Assembly (NCBI RefSeq): GCF_038002345.1
Contig: NZ_JBBOCJ010000001.1
Location: 1-64,000, forward strand
Direction: 5' to 3'
Length of the DNA stretch: 64,000 nt
DNA from: Paenibacillus sp. FSL M7-0420
GTDB taxonomy: Bacteria > Bacillota > Bacilli > Paenibacillales > Paenibacillaceae
Shown here: positions 42,954 through 51,498 of the stretch, piece by piece
Layout of the letters: every line of letters begins with the position of its first letter
Numbering within the stretch: the first letter of the stretch is position 1
Made by a program: the position numbers and the translations under genes
Notes under the pieces: generated by a model
The model's database searches: none
Told to the model about the DNA's origin: nothing
Seen by the model: only the letters and a program-made list of their open reading frames with translations

Positions 42954-43400
42954 ATGAGCACATTCAAGAATTGGCTGAATACCACCAAGAGCGGACTGAC
43001 GGATCAAGTGAAGAAATTTAAAAATAAAGACTTTATGAACGCGGTGGTGGCGGGCTGCGCGCTGGTTGCTGCTGCTGACGGCAAGATTGAGGAAGCTGAG
43101 AAGAACAAGATGGCGGGATATATGAATCTCAGCAATGAACTCAAGGTATTTGACATGAGGGACGTCATTGCCCAGTTCAATTACTATGTCAGCAACTTCG
43201 AATTCTCGCCGGAGATCGGTAAGCAGGAAGCGCTGAAGGCCATCGGGAAGTTCAACGGCAAACCGGAGGTTGGACGGTTAATCGTGGGCGTATGCTCGGC
43301 GATTGGTGCAGCAGACGGTGACTTCGATGAGCATGAGAAAGCGGTTGTGCGGAATATCTGCAATGTACTGGGACTTAGCCCAAGCGAATTCAGCCTGTAA
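42954..43400 (+). CDS. terB: TerB-family tellurite/stress protein
   Basis: The 148-residue helical protein has the TerB pattern: MNAVVAGCALVAAADGKIEEAEKNKM and a second, similar half VGVCSAIGAADGDFDEHEKAVVRNI. The acidic pairs in each half are proposed to bind metal ions. AGAAGGAG precedes the ATG. It is the first gene of the Ter island; a palindrome at its stop and a new promoter after it suggest that it is expressed partly apart from the TerD genes. Confidence 0.9.
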   Translation: MSTFKNWLNTTKSGLTDQVKKFKNKDFMNAVVAGCALVAAADGKIEEAEKNKMAGYMNLSNELKVFDMRDVIAQFNYYVSNFEFSPEIGKQEALKAIGKFNGKPEVGRLIVGVCSAIGAADGDFDEHEKAVVRNICNVLGLSPSEFSL

Positions 43401-43410
43401 TTACAGGCTG
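43391..43410 (+). terminator. Perfect palindrome over the terB stop codon
   Basis: CAGCCTG TAATTA CAGGCTG covers the end of terB; the downstream sequence GATTTCATTT is only weakly T-rich. It is a weak terminator or attenuator. Confidence 0.5.
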
Positions 43411-43429
43411 GATTTCATTTGCTAATTAC

Positions 43430-43456
43430 TGAAACTTTAGGCGATTCATCGCCGTA
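43430..43456 (+). promoter_or_regulatory. ECF-sigma (sigma-W-like) promoter of the TerD array
   Basis: TGAAAC (43430-43435), 17 bases, CGTA (43453-43456). Bacillus sigma-W promoters have TGAAAC and CGTA with 16-17 bases between. The TerD start lies about 50 bases after the expected start of transcription. Confidence 0.65.
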
Positions 43457-43511
43457 TCACTGATGTAACACCCGCAAGCATACTTCTATCTGGAAACGGA
43501 GGTACTTCAAG

Positions 43512-44108
43512 TTGGCTGGAATTAATCTGGTAAAAGGTCAGAAGATCGATTTAACCAAAGGCAATGCCGGACTGTCTAACGTAATCGTAGGACTGGGCTG
43601 GGACCCTGCCGAACCGGCAAGAGGATTCTTTGGGGTTAAAAAACAGGCGAATGTGGACTGCGATGCTTCAGCGCTGCTGCTGAATGAGAACGGCAAGCTG
43701 ACGAACAAGCTGAACCTTGTCTGCTTTCACAACAAACAGAATGCGAATAACTCTGTAGTCCACTCGGGGGATAATCTGACGGGTGAGGGCGACGGGGACG
43801 ACGAACAGATCATGGTGAATCTGAAGCAGATTCCTGCCGATGTCCATAAGGTCCTTGTTGTGGTTAACATCTACGATGCGGTGAACCGCAAGCAGGATTT
43901 CGGAATGATCAAATCTGCGTATATCCGCATTATTAATGCGGCAGGGAATGCAGAATTGGTTAAGTTTAATCTGACAGAGAATTATACAGGCTTCACGGCA
44001 CTGATCTGCGGTGAGCTGTACCGTCATGGCGAAGAGTGGAAATTCGCAGCCATCGGCGAAGCGGCCCACGCCGCGCATATCAATCAGCTGGCAGAACGCT
44101 ATATCTAA
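43512..44108 (+). CDS. TerD-domain protein 1
   Basis: The start is TTG behind GGAGGT. The 198-residue protein has one TerD domain: [31 protein letters not shown] and the loop [14 protein letters not shown], which in TerD binds calcium. It has an insertion (PAEPARGFFGVKKQAN) not present in its two neighbours, which shows it is the most diverged of the three single-domain copies. TerD proteins are cytoplasmic calcium-binding stress proteins thought to work at the membrane with TerC. Confidence 0.92.
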   Translation: MAGINLVKGQKIDLTKGNAGLSNVIVGLGWDPAEPARGFFGVKKQANVDCDASALLLNENGKLTNKLNLVCFHNKQNANNSVVHSGDNLTGEGDGDDEQIMVNLKQIPADVHKVLVVVNIYDAVNRKQDFGMIKSAYIRIINAAGNAELVKFNLTENYTGFTALICGELYRHGEEWKFAAIGEAAHAAHINQLAERYI

Positions 44109-44137
44109 ATCCAATTTGAGAAAAGAGGGCTCTATTC

Positions 44138-44713
44138 ATGGCTATTAACTTATCCAAGGGACAAAAAATTGATTTAACCAAAACGAATCCAGGCTTGTCC
44201 AAAATTACAGTCGGCCTAGGATGGGATACGAATAAATACGACGGCGGTAAGGACTTTGACCTTGACGTTTCCGTGTTCCTGACGAATGCCAGCGGTAAAG
44301 TAGATAAAGAAACCAACTTCATCTTCTTCAACAACAAGCAGAACGAGAACGCTTCTGTCGTACACACCGGCGATAACCGTACCGGGGAAGGCGATGGAGA
44401 CGATGAGCAGGTTCAAGTCGATTTGCTTAATGTTCCTGCAGATGTGGACAAGATTGCCTTCACTATTACCATCTATGAAGCAGAATCCAGAAGCCAGAAC
44501 TTTGGACAAGTCTCCCGTTCTTATGTACGTATCGTCAACGATGCGAACAGTGAGGAACTGATCCGTTTTGACCTGGGTGAAGATTTCTCCGTTGAAACAG
44601 GCGTAGTTGTAGGCGAATTGTACCGTAACGGCGCAGAATGGAAATTCAATGCGATTGGCAGCGGCTACAAGGATGGTCTCTCCGGCTTGACCCGTGATTA
44701 CGGTCTGCAATAA
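44138..44713 (+). CDS. terD: TerD-domain protein 2
   Basis: The 191-residue protein is the most typical TerD copy: [38 protein letters not shown] and loop [14 protein letters not shown], all calcium-site residues kept. It corresponds to the YceD/YceE group of Bacillus. An AAGAGGG site lies 8 bases before the ATG. It shows close similarity to the next copy, suggesting duplication within the island. Confidence 0.93.
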   Translation: MAINLSKGQKIDLTKTNPGLSKITVGLGWDTNKYDGGKDFDLDVSVFLTNASGKVDKETNFIFFNNKQNENASVVHTGDNRTGEGDGDDEQVQVDLLNVPADVDKIAFTITIYEAESRSQNFGQVSRSYVRIVNDANSEELIRFDLGEDFSVETGVVVGELYRNGAEWKFNAIGSGYKDGLSGLTRDYGLQ

Positions 44714-44763
44714 GGCTCTGACATTACGGGAATTAAATCTGTAAGGAAAGAGGGTTTTTGACA

Positions 44764-45345
44764 GTGACGATCAGTCTTTCCAAAGGACAGCGGATTGATC
44801 TTACCAAGACTAATCCGGGTCTGACCAAGGTAGTTGTAGGACTGGGCTGGGATACAAACAAGTATAGCGGCGGCAAGGATTTCGACCTTGATGCATCAGC
44901 ATTCCTGCTGCATGAGGACGGCAAAGCCAAAAGCGAAAATGACTTTGTATTCTATAACAACCCAAGCGGCGGTACTGGATCTGTAACCCACACAGGCGAC
45001 AATCGTACAGGGGAAGGCGACGGGGATGATGAGCAGATCGTCGTAGACTTCAGCCTGGTGCCTGCCAATATTCAGCGGATCGGGATCACGGTTACGATCT
45101 ATGATTATGAGGCCCGGGCACAGAACTTCGGACAAGTCTCCAACGCTTTCGTCCGCGTAGTGGATGCATCCAGTGACCGTGAGATTCTGCGGTTCGATCT
45201 GGGCGAGGATTTCTCCACCGAGACGGCTGTGGTCTTCTGTGAATTCTACCGCCAGGGGGCGGACTGGAAATTCCAGGCGATCGGCAGCGGCTTCGCCGGC
45301 GGACTAAGCGCGTTATGCAAAAACTACGGGCTGGACGCGCAATAA
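44764..45345 (+). CDS. TerD-domain protein 3
   Basis: GTG 44764 is chosen because the protein then begins M-T-I-S-L-S-K-G as in relatives and AAGAGGG has the same spacing as in the previous gene; TTG 44758 is the alternative. The 193-residue product keeps [20 protein letters not shown] and loop [14 protein letters not shown]. It is the third consecutive TerD copy and is followed by a terminator-like hairpin. Confidence 0.92.
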   Translation: MTISLSKGQRIDLTKTNPGLTKVVVGLGWDTNKYSGGKDFDLDASAFLLHEDGKAKSENDFVFYNNPSGGTGSVTHTGDNRTGEGDGDDEQIVVDFSLVPANIQRIGITVTIYDYEARAQNFGQVSNAFVRVVDASSDREILRFDLGEDFSTETAVVFCEFYRQGADWKFQAIGSGFAGGLSALCKNYGLDAQ

Positions 45346-45352
45346 GAGCTTC

Positions 45353-45385
45353 AAAGGCGGGATCATCATCGATCCTGCCCTTTTT
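45353..45385 (+). terminator. Terminator-like hairpin inside the Ter island
   Basis: AAAGGCGGGATC (45353-45364) pairs with GATCCTGCCCTTTT, followed by TTTTTAT. The next gene starts 55 bases later on the same strand, so read-through or a new promoter is required. Confidence 0.7.
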
Positions 45386-45439
45386 ATACACAAAATCTGA
45401 TAAGTTGCGCTCTTATCCATGTATAAAGGTGGCGTAAGA

Positions 45440-46765
45440 ATGAATACAGAAGTAGTCAAAGGACAGAAAGCAGACCTGACCAAAGGGAACCCGGGGCTCC
45501 GCAGCATTACGGTTGAGATCGGGTGGAAAGCTCCGTCTTCCATGGATATTGATGCTTCCGCATTCCTGCTTGGAGCTGGCGGTAAAGTCGGCAGTGACGA
45601 CGATCTGATCTTTTACAATAACCCGTCTACTCCATATATCACTTATAAGGATGTGCCGGGTACGGCTTCGGGCGGACTGAAGCAGTTCGAGGTCTCGCTG
45701 GAGCGGATTCCGGCAAACATAGTGAAGATTGCCTTCACGCTTACTCTGTATGACGGAGAAAACCGCAAGCAGATGTTCGGACAAATGAGTGAAGCGGAGT
45801 GCCGGATCGTGAATCAGGCGACAGGTGCGCAGCTTCTGCGGTGTAACCTTGGAAATCAGTTCTCTGTGGAAACGGCTGTTGTAGTTGGAGAATTATATAG
45901 ACATGGTGAAGAATGGAAATACAGTGCGATTGTTGCGGGCTTCTCGGGCGGGCTTAAGGCGCTCTGCGGCAACTATGGCATAGAAGTAGAGGACGAGCCT
46001 GCGCCGGCACCGAAGCCGCCTGAACAGACGCCTCCGCCGGGACGCCCGCCGCTTCAAGTGCCGCCGCCCCGCGCAGAGTCATCCAGACCGAATATTGTGA
46101 TTCCGCCACCGCCTGCACCGGCACCCCCTAAGCAGGAGGCTGCTCCCGCACCGGCGCTGAATCTCAATCTGAAGAAGATTGAGCTGAAGAAGAAGGGCGA
46201 TTCGATTAACCTGAAGAAATCCGCCTCCGGTCTGGGTGAGCTGCTCATTAACCTGAACTGGAACCAGAAGCAGGGCGGAGGGCTGTTCAGCCGTAACAAG
46301 GGCGGGGTAGATCTCGACTTGGCCTGTCTGTATGAGCTGAAGAATGGCAGCAAAGGCGTGGTGCAGGCACTGGGCAATGCGTTCGGCAACCTCCAGCAGC
46401 CGCCGTACATCATGCTCGATGGAGATGATCGGACAGGCTCCGTAACATCTGGCGAGAATCTGCGTATAAACGGAAGTAAGGTCGCCCAGATTGAACGGAT
46501 TCTGGTGTTTGCCTTTATTTACAAAGGAGTTACCAACTGGTCTGAAGCGGATGGAGTGGTTACCCTGAAGCAGGATGGAGGACCGGATATTATCGTTAAT
46601 CTGGACGAGCATAACAACCGTAAAGGCATGTGCGCCATCGCGCTGATCCGGAATGTGGATAACGAGACCTTCAGTATTGAACGGCTCGTGCAATATTTCA
46701 GCGGTCACAGGGAGATGGATGAGGCTTATGGCTGGGGGCTTCGCTGGGTAGCGGGAAGCAAATAA
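45440..46765 (+). CDS. Double TerD-domain protein with proline-rich linker
   Basis: ATG 45440 follows AAGGTGG. The 441-residue protein has a TerD domain (residues about 1-185), a linker of about 60 residues rich in Pro and Ala, and a second, diverged TerD/TerA-like domain (about 245-441). The first domain keeps SMDIDASAFLL but lacks the [13 protein letters not shown] calcium loop. The second has GGVDLDLACLY and LDGDDRTGS. The pattern suggests a structural or bridging role between calcium-bound TerD units, which is inference. Confidence 0.9.
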   Translation: MNTEVVKGQKADLTKGNPGLRSITVEIGWKAPSSMDIDASAFLLGAGGKVGSDDDLIFYNNPSTPYITYKDVPGTASGGLKQFEVSLERIPANIVKIAFTLTLYDGENRKQMFGQMSEAECRIVNQATGAQLLRCNLGNQFSVETAVVVGELYRHGEEWKYSAIVAGFSGGLKALCGNYGIEVEDEPAPAPKPPEQTPPPGRPPLQVPPPRAESSRPNIVIPPPPAPAPPKQEAAPAPALNLNLKKIELKKKGDSINLKKSASGLGELLINLNWNQKQGGGLFSRNKGGVDLDLACLYELKNGSKGVVQALGNAFGNLQQPPYIMLDGDDRTGSVTSGENLRINGSKVAQIERILVFAFIYKGVTNWSEADGVVTLKQDGGPDIIVNLDEHNNRKGMCAIALIRNVDNETFSIERLVQYFSGHREMDEAYGWGLRWVAGSK

Positions 46766-46792
46766 TTTGATATTACCGGAGGCGCAAGTGGA

Positions 46793-47536
46793 ATGGACTG
46801 GTTCAGTGATTTTTTTAGGAGTATCGGTGAGAATTACGGGCATTTCTTCTCATGGAGTGATATTGCAGGAACGCTCTCCGACCCTGTCAGCTGGGGGATA
46901 ATCGGAAGCTTGATTCTGCTGGAGGGTCTGCTGTCCGCTGATAACGCGCTTGTACTGGCGGTCATGGTTAAGCACCTGCCGAAGGAGCAGCAGCGTAAGG
47001 CGTTGTTCTACGGTATTATCGGTGCTTATGTATTCAGATTCCTGGCGATTGGGCTGGGGACCTATCTCGTCAAATTCACGCTGGTGAAGGTGCTTGGAGC
47101 CTTGTATCTCTTCTACATTGCCTACAAAGGGTTGTTCAAGGGCAGCGGAGAAGAGGGAGAGATTAAGAATAAAGGCGCCTCCTTCTGGAAGACGGTACTC
47201 CTCGTTGAATTAATGGATATTGCCTTCAGTATTGACAGCGTGGTAGCTGCGTTTGGTCTTAGCAGTGAAGTATGGGTACTCTTCCTGGGCGGTATTCTCG
47301 GCGTACTGATGATGCGCGGAGTGGCACAGGTGTTCCTCAAGCTGATTGCCAGATATCCTGAACTGGAACAGACAGCATTCCTGCTTATTGCACTGATTGC
47401 CGGTAAAATGCTTGCCGGAGCCTTCGGCTATGAATTGCCGCATGTAATTTTCTTCGGTATTCTAATTGCGGTGTTTGCAGGTACTATCGTGTATAGCGCA
47501 AGCAAACGCAAGAAGGCTGAGAACCACAAGGCCTGA
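46793..47536 (+). CDS. TerC-family membrane protein
   Basis: The 247-residue membrane protein has seven or more hydrophobic helices and the TerC motifs LEGLLSADNALVLAVM and LVELMDIAFSIDSVVAAFG, whose acidic residues in the membrane are thought to bind a metal ion. Relatives (YceF, YkoY, MeeF/MeeY) export manganese and supply it to secreted enzymes. It is the membrane part of the island. GGAGGCG precedes the ATG. The last gene before the structured intergenic region. Confidence 0.92.
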   Translation: MDWFSDFFRSIGENYGHFFSWSDIAGTLSDPVSWGIIGSLILLEGLLSADNALVLAVMVKHLPKEQQRKALFYGIIGAYVFRFLAIGLGTYLVKFTLVKVLGALYLFYIAYKGLFKGSGEEGEIKNKGASFWKTVLLVELMDIAFSIDSVVAAFGLSSEVWVLFLGGILGVLMMRGVAQVFLKLIARYPELEQTAFLLIALIAGKMLAGAFGYELPHVIFFGILIAVFAGTIVYSASKRKKAENHKA

Positions 47537-47580
47537 TGGTTCTGCGTGCTTCATCTATTTATCCTTTATAGCTGTGCAGG

Positions 47581-47751
47581 AAGGCGCGGGGTTCACGGGA
47601 AGGGTGGACTCCGGCACGCCTTTCGGGTAATCGTAATAGGTTTATAGCATGGCCTTTGCTTGGGTTCTAAGCAAGCCGGATACCGTCCCCGAGAGGACGG
47701 CATAGCTGGTTCTGCTCGCAGCCAGAGGCCATTTGTATTGTGCTGGCACAA
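47581..47751 (+). ncRNA. Candidate structured leader RNA before the Ter biosynthetic genes
   Basis: Between terC and the lyase gene lie several possible helices. AAGGCG (47581) pairs with CGCCTT (47617). ATGGCCT (47649-47655) pairs with AGGCCAT (47726-47732) and encloses three hairpins: TTGCTT/AAGCAA (47656-47674), CCGTCC/GGACGG (47683-47700) and CTGG...CCAG (47706-47725). TTGTG/CACAA (47738-47751) follows. This closed multi-branch shape suggests a cis-acting RNA. I recognise no known class, and no covariation can be tested here. Confidence 0.45.
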
Positions 47752-47769
47752 CATTAAGGGGGAAGGGCC

Positions 47770-48978
47770 TTGAGATATTTCGATTACCTCACACAAGAAC
47801 AGGAAGCCTCATTATTCCATGTTCCGCCGGTTTCATTTGATCATACTACCCGCAAGGATTTACTGGCTTATGCCGTCGGAGCAGCCCTTTATATGCCGGC
47901 CACCCGTGCCAGTGTTGCCGAAGATATTATTAAGCTGAGAGCCTCAGGACTTATTACGGTAATCATAGATCTGGAGGATGCCATCGGAGACGGTGAAGTG
48001 GATTATGCCGAAGAATCCATCGTCAGGCATCTGGCGTTCCTGTCCGCTTATGCGGAGAATGAGCCGGAGCAGCGCGGCAGTCTTCCGCTGCTGTTCATCC
48101 GGGTGCGTAACCCTGCACAGCTGCGGGATCTGATCTTTCGGCTGGGATCATTAATCACCATGCTGACCGGCTTCGTCTTCCCCAAATTCTCCGTAGAGAA
48201 CGGTACGGATTATTTCGAGGCCATTGCCGATTACAATGACACACGCAGCTATTCCGCCCCGGTGCTGTACGGGATGCCGATTCTGGAGAATGCACCGATC
48301 ATCTACCGGGAGAGCCGGATGGATACTCTGCTTGGGGTGCGCGATCTGCTGGGGCAATACCGCGAGTATGTACTGAATGTCCGGATTGGAGCGACGGACT
48401 TCTCCAGTCTGTTCGGACTGCGGCGCAGCCCGGATATCAGTATTTATGACCTGACGCCGATCCGTGACTGCATGTCGGATATCATTAACGTCTTTGGCCG
48501 TGTGGAGGAAGGATACGTGATCTCGGGTCCTGTGTGGGAGTATTTTGCCAGCAAAGGACACCGGGTCCTCCGCCCGCAGCTGCGGGAGACACCCTTCGAG
48601 GATACCTACGGCAAGCATGGCCGCGAGATGCGCAACAGCTTCATTTCAAGCTCGATGGACGGGCTGATCCGGGAAGTAATTCTGGACAAGGAGAATGGCA
48701 TTGTGGGCAAAACCATTATCCACCCCTCCCACCTCAGACCCGTGCAGGCGATGTATACCGTAATGCATGAAGAGTATGTGGATGCCTTAAGTATTGTAGA
48801 CAGCAACGATGGCAGCCGCGGCGTGTTCAAGAGTGAATACTATAACAAAATGAATGAAATCAAGCCTCATTTGAACTGGGCCAGACGAATTTTATTACGA
48901 TCTCAAATATACGGGGTGTTACATGAACAACAGCATTTTGTCGGATTACTACCCGAGAACGAATACACACACGTTTAA
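47770..48978 (+). CDS. HpcH/HpaI-like C-C bond lyase of the Ter biosynthetic set
   Basis: The start is TTG behind GGGGGAAGG. The 402-residue protein is a TIM barrel of the citrate lyase/HpcH family, with MPATRASVAEDI, the metal-binding VIIDLEDAIGDGE and LLFIRVRNPAQL. In Ter islands this subgroup is described as a C-C bond lyase that starts synthesis of a proposed nucleoside-like product. The actual reaction is unknown. Its 3' end overlaps the next gene by 56 bases, an unusually long overlap. Confidence 0.85.
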   Translation: MRYFDYLTQEQEASLFHVPPVSFDHTTRKDLLAYAVGAALYMPATRASVAEDIIKLRASGLITVIIDLEDAIGDGEVDYAEESIVRHLAFLSAYAENEPEQRGSLPLLFIRVRNPAQLRDLIFRLGSLITMLTGFVFPKFSVENGTDYFEAIADYNDTRSYSAPVLYGMPILENAPIIYRESRMDTLLGVRDLLGQYREYVLNVRIGATDFSSLFGLRRSPDISIYDLTPIRDCMSDIINVFGRVEEGYVISGPVWEYFASKGHRVLRPQLRETPFEDTYGKHGREMRNSFISSSMDGLIREVILDKENGIVGKTIIHPSHLRPVQAMYTVMHEEYVDALSIVDSNDGSRGVFKSEYYNKMNEIKPHLNWARRILLRSQIYGVLHEQQHFVGLLPENEYTHV

Positions 48979-50347
48979 TATCGTCGAGAATCTGCAGGTT
49001 ACGGTAACAGAAACCTCCAATCCTTTTCATATGCCTGTGGAGTCCTTGTTCTCTATGGCTGCACGAATCAATAAGAAGCGCTCCTTCCTGTTCGTCAGCA
49101 AAGTGCTTGGCAAGCACATTCCCGTAGGGCCCTATACCCCGCTGCTTAGCGGAGCGGCACTCGCCTTGCTCCTGTATCTGGAGATGAGCGCGGATACCGC
49201 TGACCGGGAGATGATGGAACCGCTGATGAACCAGGCCGTTCATGGCCTGATCCATCCTGAAGTTGCGGAAGAAGCTTATCATGCGCTGCTTGCTGCGCGC
49301 CTGGCTCTGCCTGAGCCGGTTCTGTTTATCGGGTTCGCCGAAACCGCTACCGCCCTTGGCCACAGCATGTATAATGCATTCGCCGGCGGTGCGTCCTATA
49401 TTCATACCACGCGTGAGCTGATTCCTGAGCTGGAATCGGTGGTGACCTTTGAAGAGGAGCATTCCCACGCCGTAGATCATCTCTGCTATGCCCTGAATGC
49501 CGGGCTGTTATCGGGGACAGAGCCGATTGTATTAGTGGATGACGAGATTACGACCGGTAATACGGCGATTAATACGATCCGGGACATCCAGTCCAAATTC
49601 CCGCGCAGGGAGTATGTAGTGGCTTCTCTCTTGGACTGGCGGAGTGAAGCTAATATCCAGGCGTACCGTGAGCTGGAGCTGGAGCTGGGGATACGCATAC
49701 AAGCTCTATCACTGCTGCAGGGAAGCATCAAGGTTGAGGGGGTTCCGCTGCTGCAGCCTGCAGCCGGTAACGGAGCCGCCGCTACCACAGGCGCAGAGCT
49801 TGTAACTACTTATGCATTCGACGGCTTAGAGCGGCTTCCGGTAACCTCGGCGGATGGACTGGGCGTTATCAATCCATCGCCTTATCTGAAGCACAGCGGC
49901 CGCTTCGGCCTGGAGTCTGCGGATAATGCGCGGATAGATGCAGGTGTAAGCCGTGTGGCCAGGCAGCTCCGGGGGCTGCGGGAAGGCGGACGTACCCTGG
50001 TGATGGGCGTAGGCGAGTTCATGTATCTGCCGATGCGGATCGCCGCAGAGATGGGAGAGGGCGTGCTGTACCAGTCCTCAACCCGCAGTCCGATCCATCC
50101 CGAGCGGCGTGCGGATTACGGCGTGCACAGCGCCGCAGCCTATCCGTCCGCAGGCGACACGGAGATCAAGAATTTCATCTATAATGTGGACCCCGGCCAG
50201 TATGACGATATCTTCGTCCTGCTGGAACGCGAGGTGCCCCGGCAGCGGATTGCACCGATGACGGATATTTTACAGAGGCTGGCGGGCAATAAGGTACATC
50301 TTGTTGTGCTCAGCCCAGAACCAGATACGGGAGGCTCAGGGCTATGA
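48923..50347 (+). CDS. PRPP-binding phosphoribosyltransferase with TRSP-type domain
   Basis: The 474-residue protein has a type I phosphoribosyltransferase domain in residues about 30-275, with the PRPP loop IVLVDDEITTGNTAIN, and a C-terminal TRSP-type domain (GEFMYLPMRIAAEMGEGVLYQSSTRSPIHP; key part YQSSTRSPIHP). It should attach phosphoribose to a base-like ring. It overlaps the lyase gene by 56 bases and the next gene by ATGA. Such genes are part of the Ter-linked biosynthetic module. Confidence 0.88.
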   Translation: MNNSILSDYYPRTNTHTFNIVENLQVTVTETSNPFHMPVESLFSMAARINKKRSFLFVSKVLGKHIPVGPYTPLLSGAALALLLYLEMSADTADREMMEPLMNQAVHGLIHPEVAEEAYHALLAARLALPEPVLFIGFAETATALGHSMYNAFAGGASYIHTTRELIPELESVVTFEEEHSHAVDHLCYALNAGLLSGTEPIVLVDDEITTGNTAINTIRDIQSKFPRREYVVASLLDWRSEANIQAYRELELELGIRIQALSLLQGSIKVEGVPLLQPAAGNGAAATTGAELVTTYAFDGLERLPVTSADGLGVINPSPYLKHSGRFGLESADNARIDAGVSRVARQLRGLREGGRTLVMGVGEFMYLPMRIAAEMGEGVLYQSSTRSPIHPERRADYGVHSAAAYPSAGDTEIKNFIYNVDPGQYDDIFVLLEREVPRQRIAPMTDILQRLAGNKVHLVVLSPEPDTGGSGL

Positions 50348-51498
50348 AGGGAATAGATATCGAAGCCATTCACAATAGAACAATATCCCCTCCGGTGGCA
50401 CTGGGCAGCTATCCTGCTTCCGACGTTACCTTCCTGCTCAAGGATCTAAGCAATGTATCCCTGGAGCGGGGAACGGCCGAGCGGGAGGAAGCGATCCAGT
50501 CCGGCGTGCATTATTCGGAGATGCTTCCGGTGGAGTACCAGCCGACAGAGCAGTATATCGAATTGTTTCATGAGACGCTGCAGCAGACTGCGAAGAAGGT
50601 GGCGCTGGCTGTAGCTGTGGTGTCCGAGATGATTGTAGCCCGGCGGGGAACGGCGAATACCGTGCTGGTCTCCCTGGCGAGAGCGGGCACACCTATTGGG
50701 GTATTGATCAAACGTTATATTCTTGAGAAATATGGAGCGGATCTTCCGCATTACAGCATCTCGATTATCCGCGGCAAGGGGATTGATGAGAATGCGGTGC
50801 TCTATATGCTGCAGCAGCATGGAAGGGATGCCGAGCTGCAATTCATCGATGGCTGGACCGGTAAGGGGGCCATCCGGCAGGTGCTGATAGAGGCCTGTGA
50901 GAGTATGCATAAGAAATATGGCATTACGCTAAATGATGATCTGGCGGTACTCGCAGATCCCGGGCACTGCTCGGGAACCTACGGCACCCGGGAGGATTAT
51001 CTGATTCCAAGCGCCTGCCTGAACTCCACGGTATCCGGCCTGATGAGCCGTACGGTGCTCCGTGATGATCTGATCGGGCCAGAGGAATTCCACGGGGCCA
51101 AATTCTACAAGGAATGGCTGGACAGTGATCTGTCCAACGTATTCGTTGAAGCGATTACCCCGTATTTCGCGGAAGTAGCAGCAGAGGCATTTGCGCAGGC
51201 TGCGGAGATGCTGGAGCATCCGCCGGAGATTACCTGGCAGGGGCTGGCCGATATCCGTAGTATCCAGGATACCTTCGGCATAGATAATATCAATCTGGTG
51301 AAGCCCGGAGTGGGGGAGACGACACGTGTACTGCTGCGAAGAGTGCCCTGGAGAATCCTTGTCGACAGGCTGGACAATCCCAACCTGCGGCATATTCTGC
51401 TGCTGGCGGAGGACCGGGGCGTGCCGGTAGAGGTCTATCCCGGGCTGACCTACTCCTGCTGCGGCATCATCAAGCCGCTGAAAGGGGAGAGTGAATGA
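50344..51498 (+). CDS. StiP-family protein with PELOTA-like C-terminus
   Basis: The 384-residue protein has the pattern of the StiP group (often named cysteine protease StiP): SDVTFLLKDLSN, PTEQYIELFHETL, LVSLARAGTPIGVLIKRY and ADPGHCSGTYGTREDY. The last 80 residues (TRVLLRRVPWRILVDRLDN, AEDRGVPVEVYPGLTYSC) look like a PELOTA RNA-binding fold. The part around LARAGTPIG resembles a phosphoribosyltransferase-like core. Whether it is a protease or a transferase is open. It overlaps both neighbours by ATGA. Confidence 0.82.
   Translation: MKGIDIEAIHNRTISPPVALGSYPASDVTFLLKDLSNVSLERGTAEREEAIQSGVHYSEMLPVEYQPTEQYIELFHETLQQTAKKVALAVAVVSEMIVARRGTANTVLVSLARAGTPIGVLIKRYILEKYGADLPHYSISIIRGKGIDENAVLYMLQQHGRDAELQFIDGWTGKGAIRQVLIEACESMHKKYGITLNDDLAVLADPGHCSGTYGTREDYLIPSACLNSTVSGLMSRTVLRDDLIGPEEFHGAKFYKEWLDSDLSNVFVEAITPYFAEVAAEAFAQAAEMLEHPPEITWQGLADIRSIQDTFGIDNINLVKPGVGETTRVLLRRVPWRILVDRLDNPNLRHILLLAEDRGVPVEVYPGLTYSCCGIIKPLKGESE

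Noticed and set aside
47649..47732. tRNA gene
   Set aside because: The 7-bp closing stem with three inner hairpins looks like a cloverleaf, but there is no T-loop sequence next to the acceptor stem, the hairpin sizes do not fit, and no 3' CCA or usual invariant bases are present.
47537..47769. yybP-ykoY manganese riboswitch
   Set aside because: That class precedes terC-type genes. This region follows terC, and the conserved core sequence of the class is not seen.
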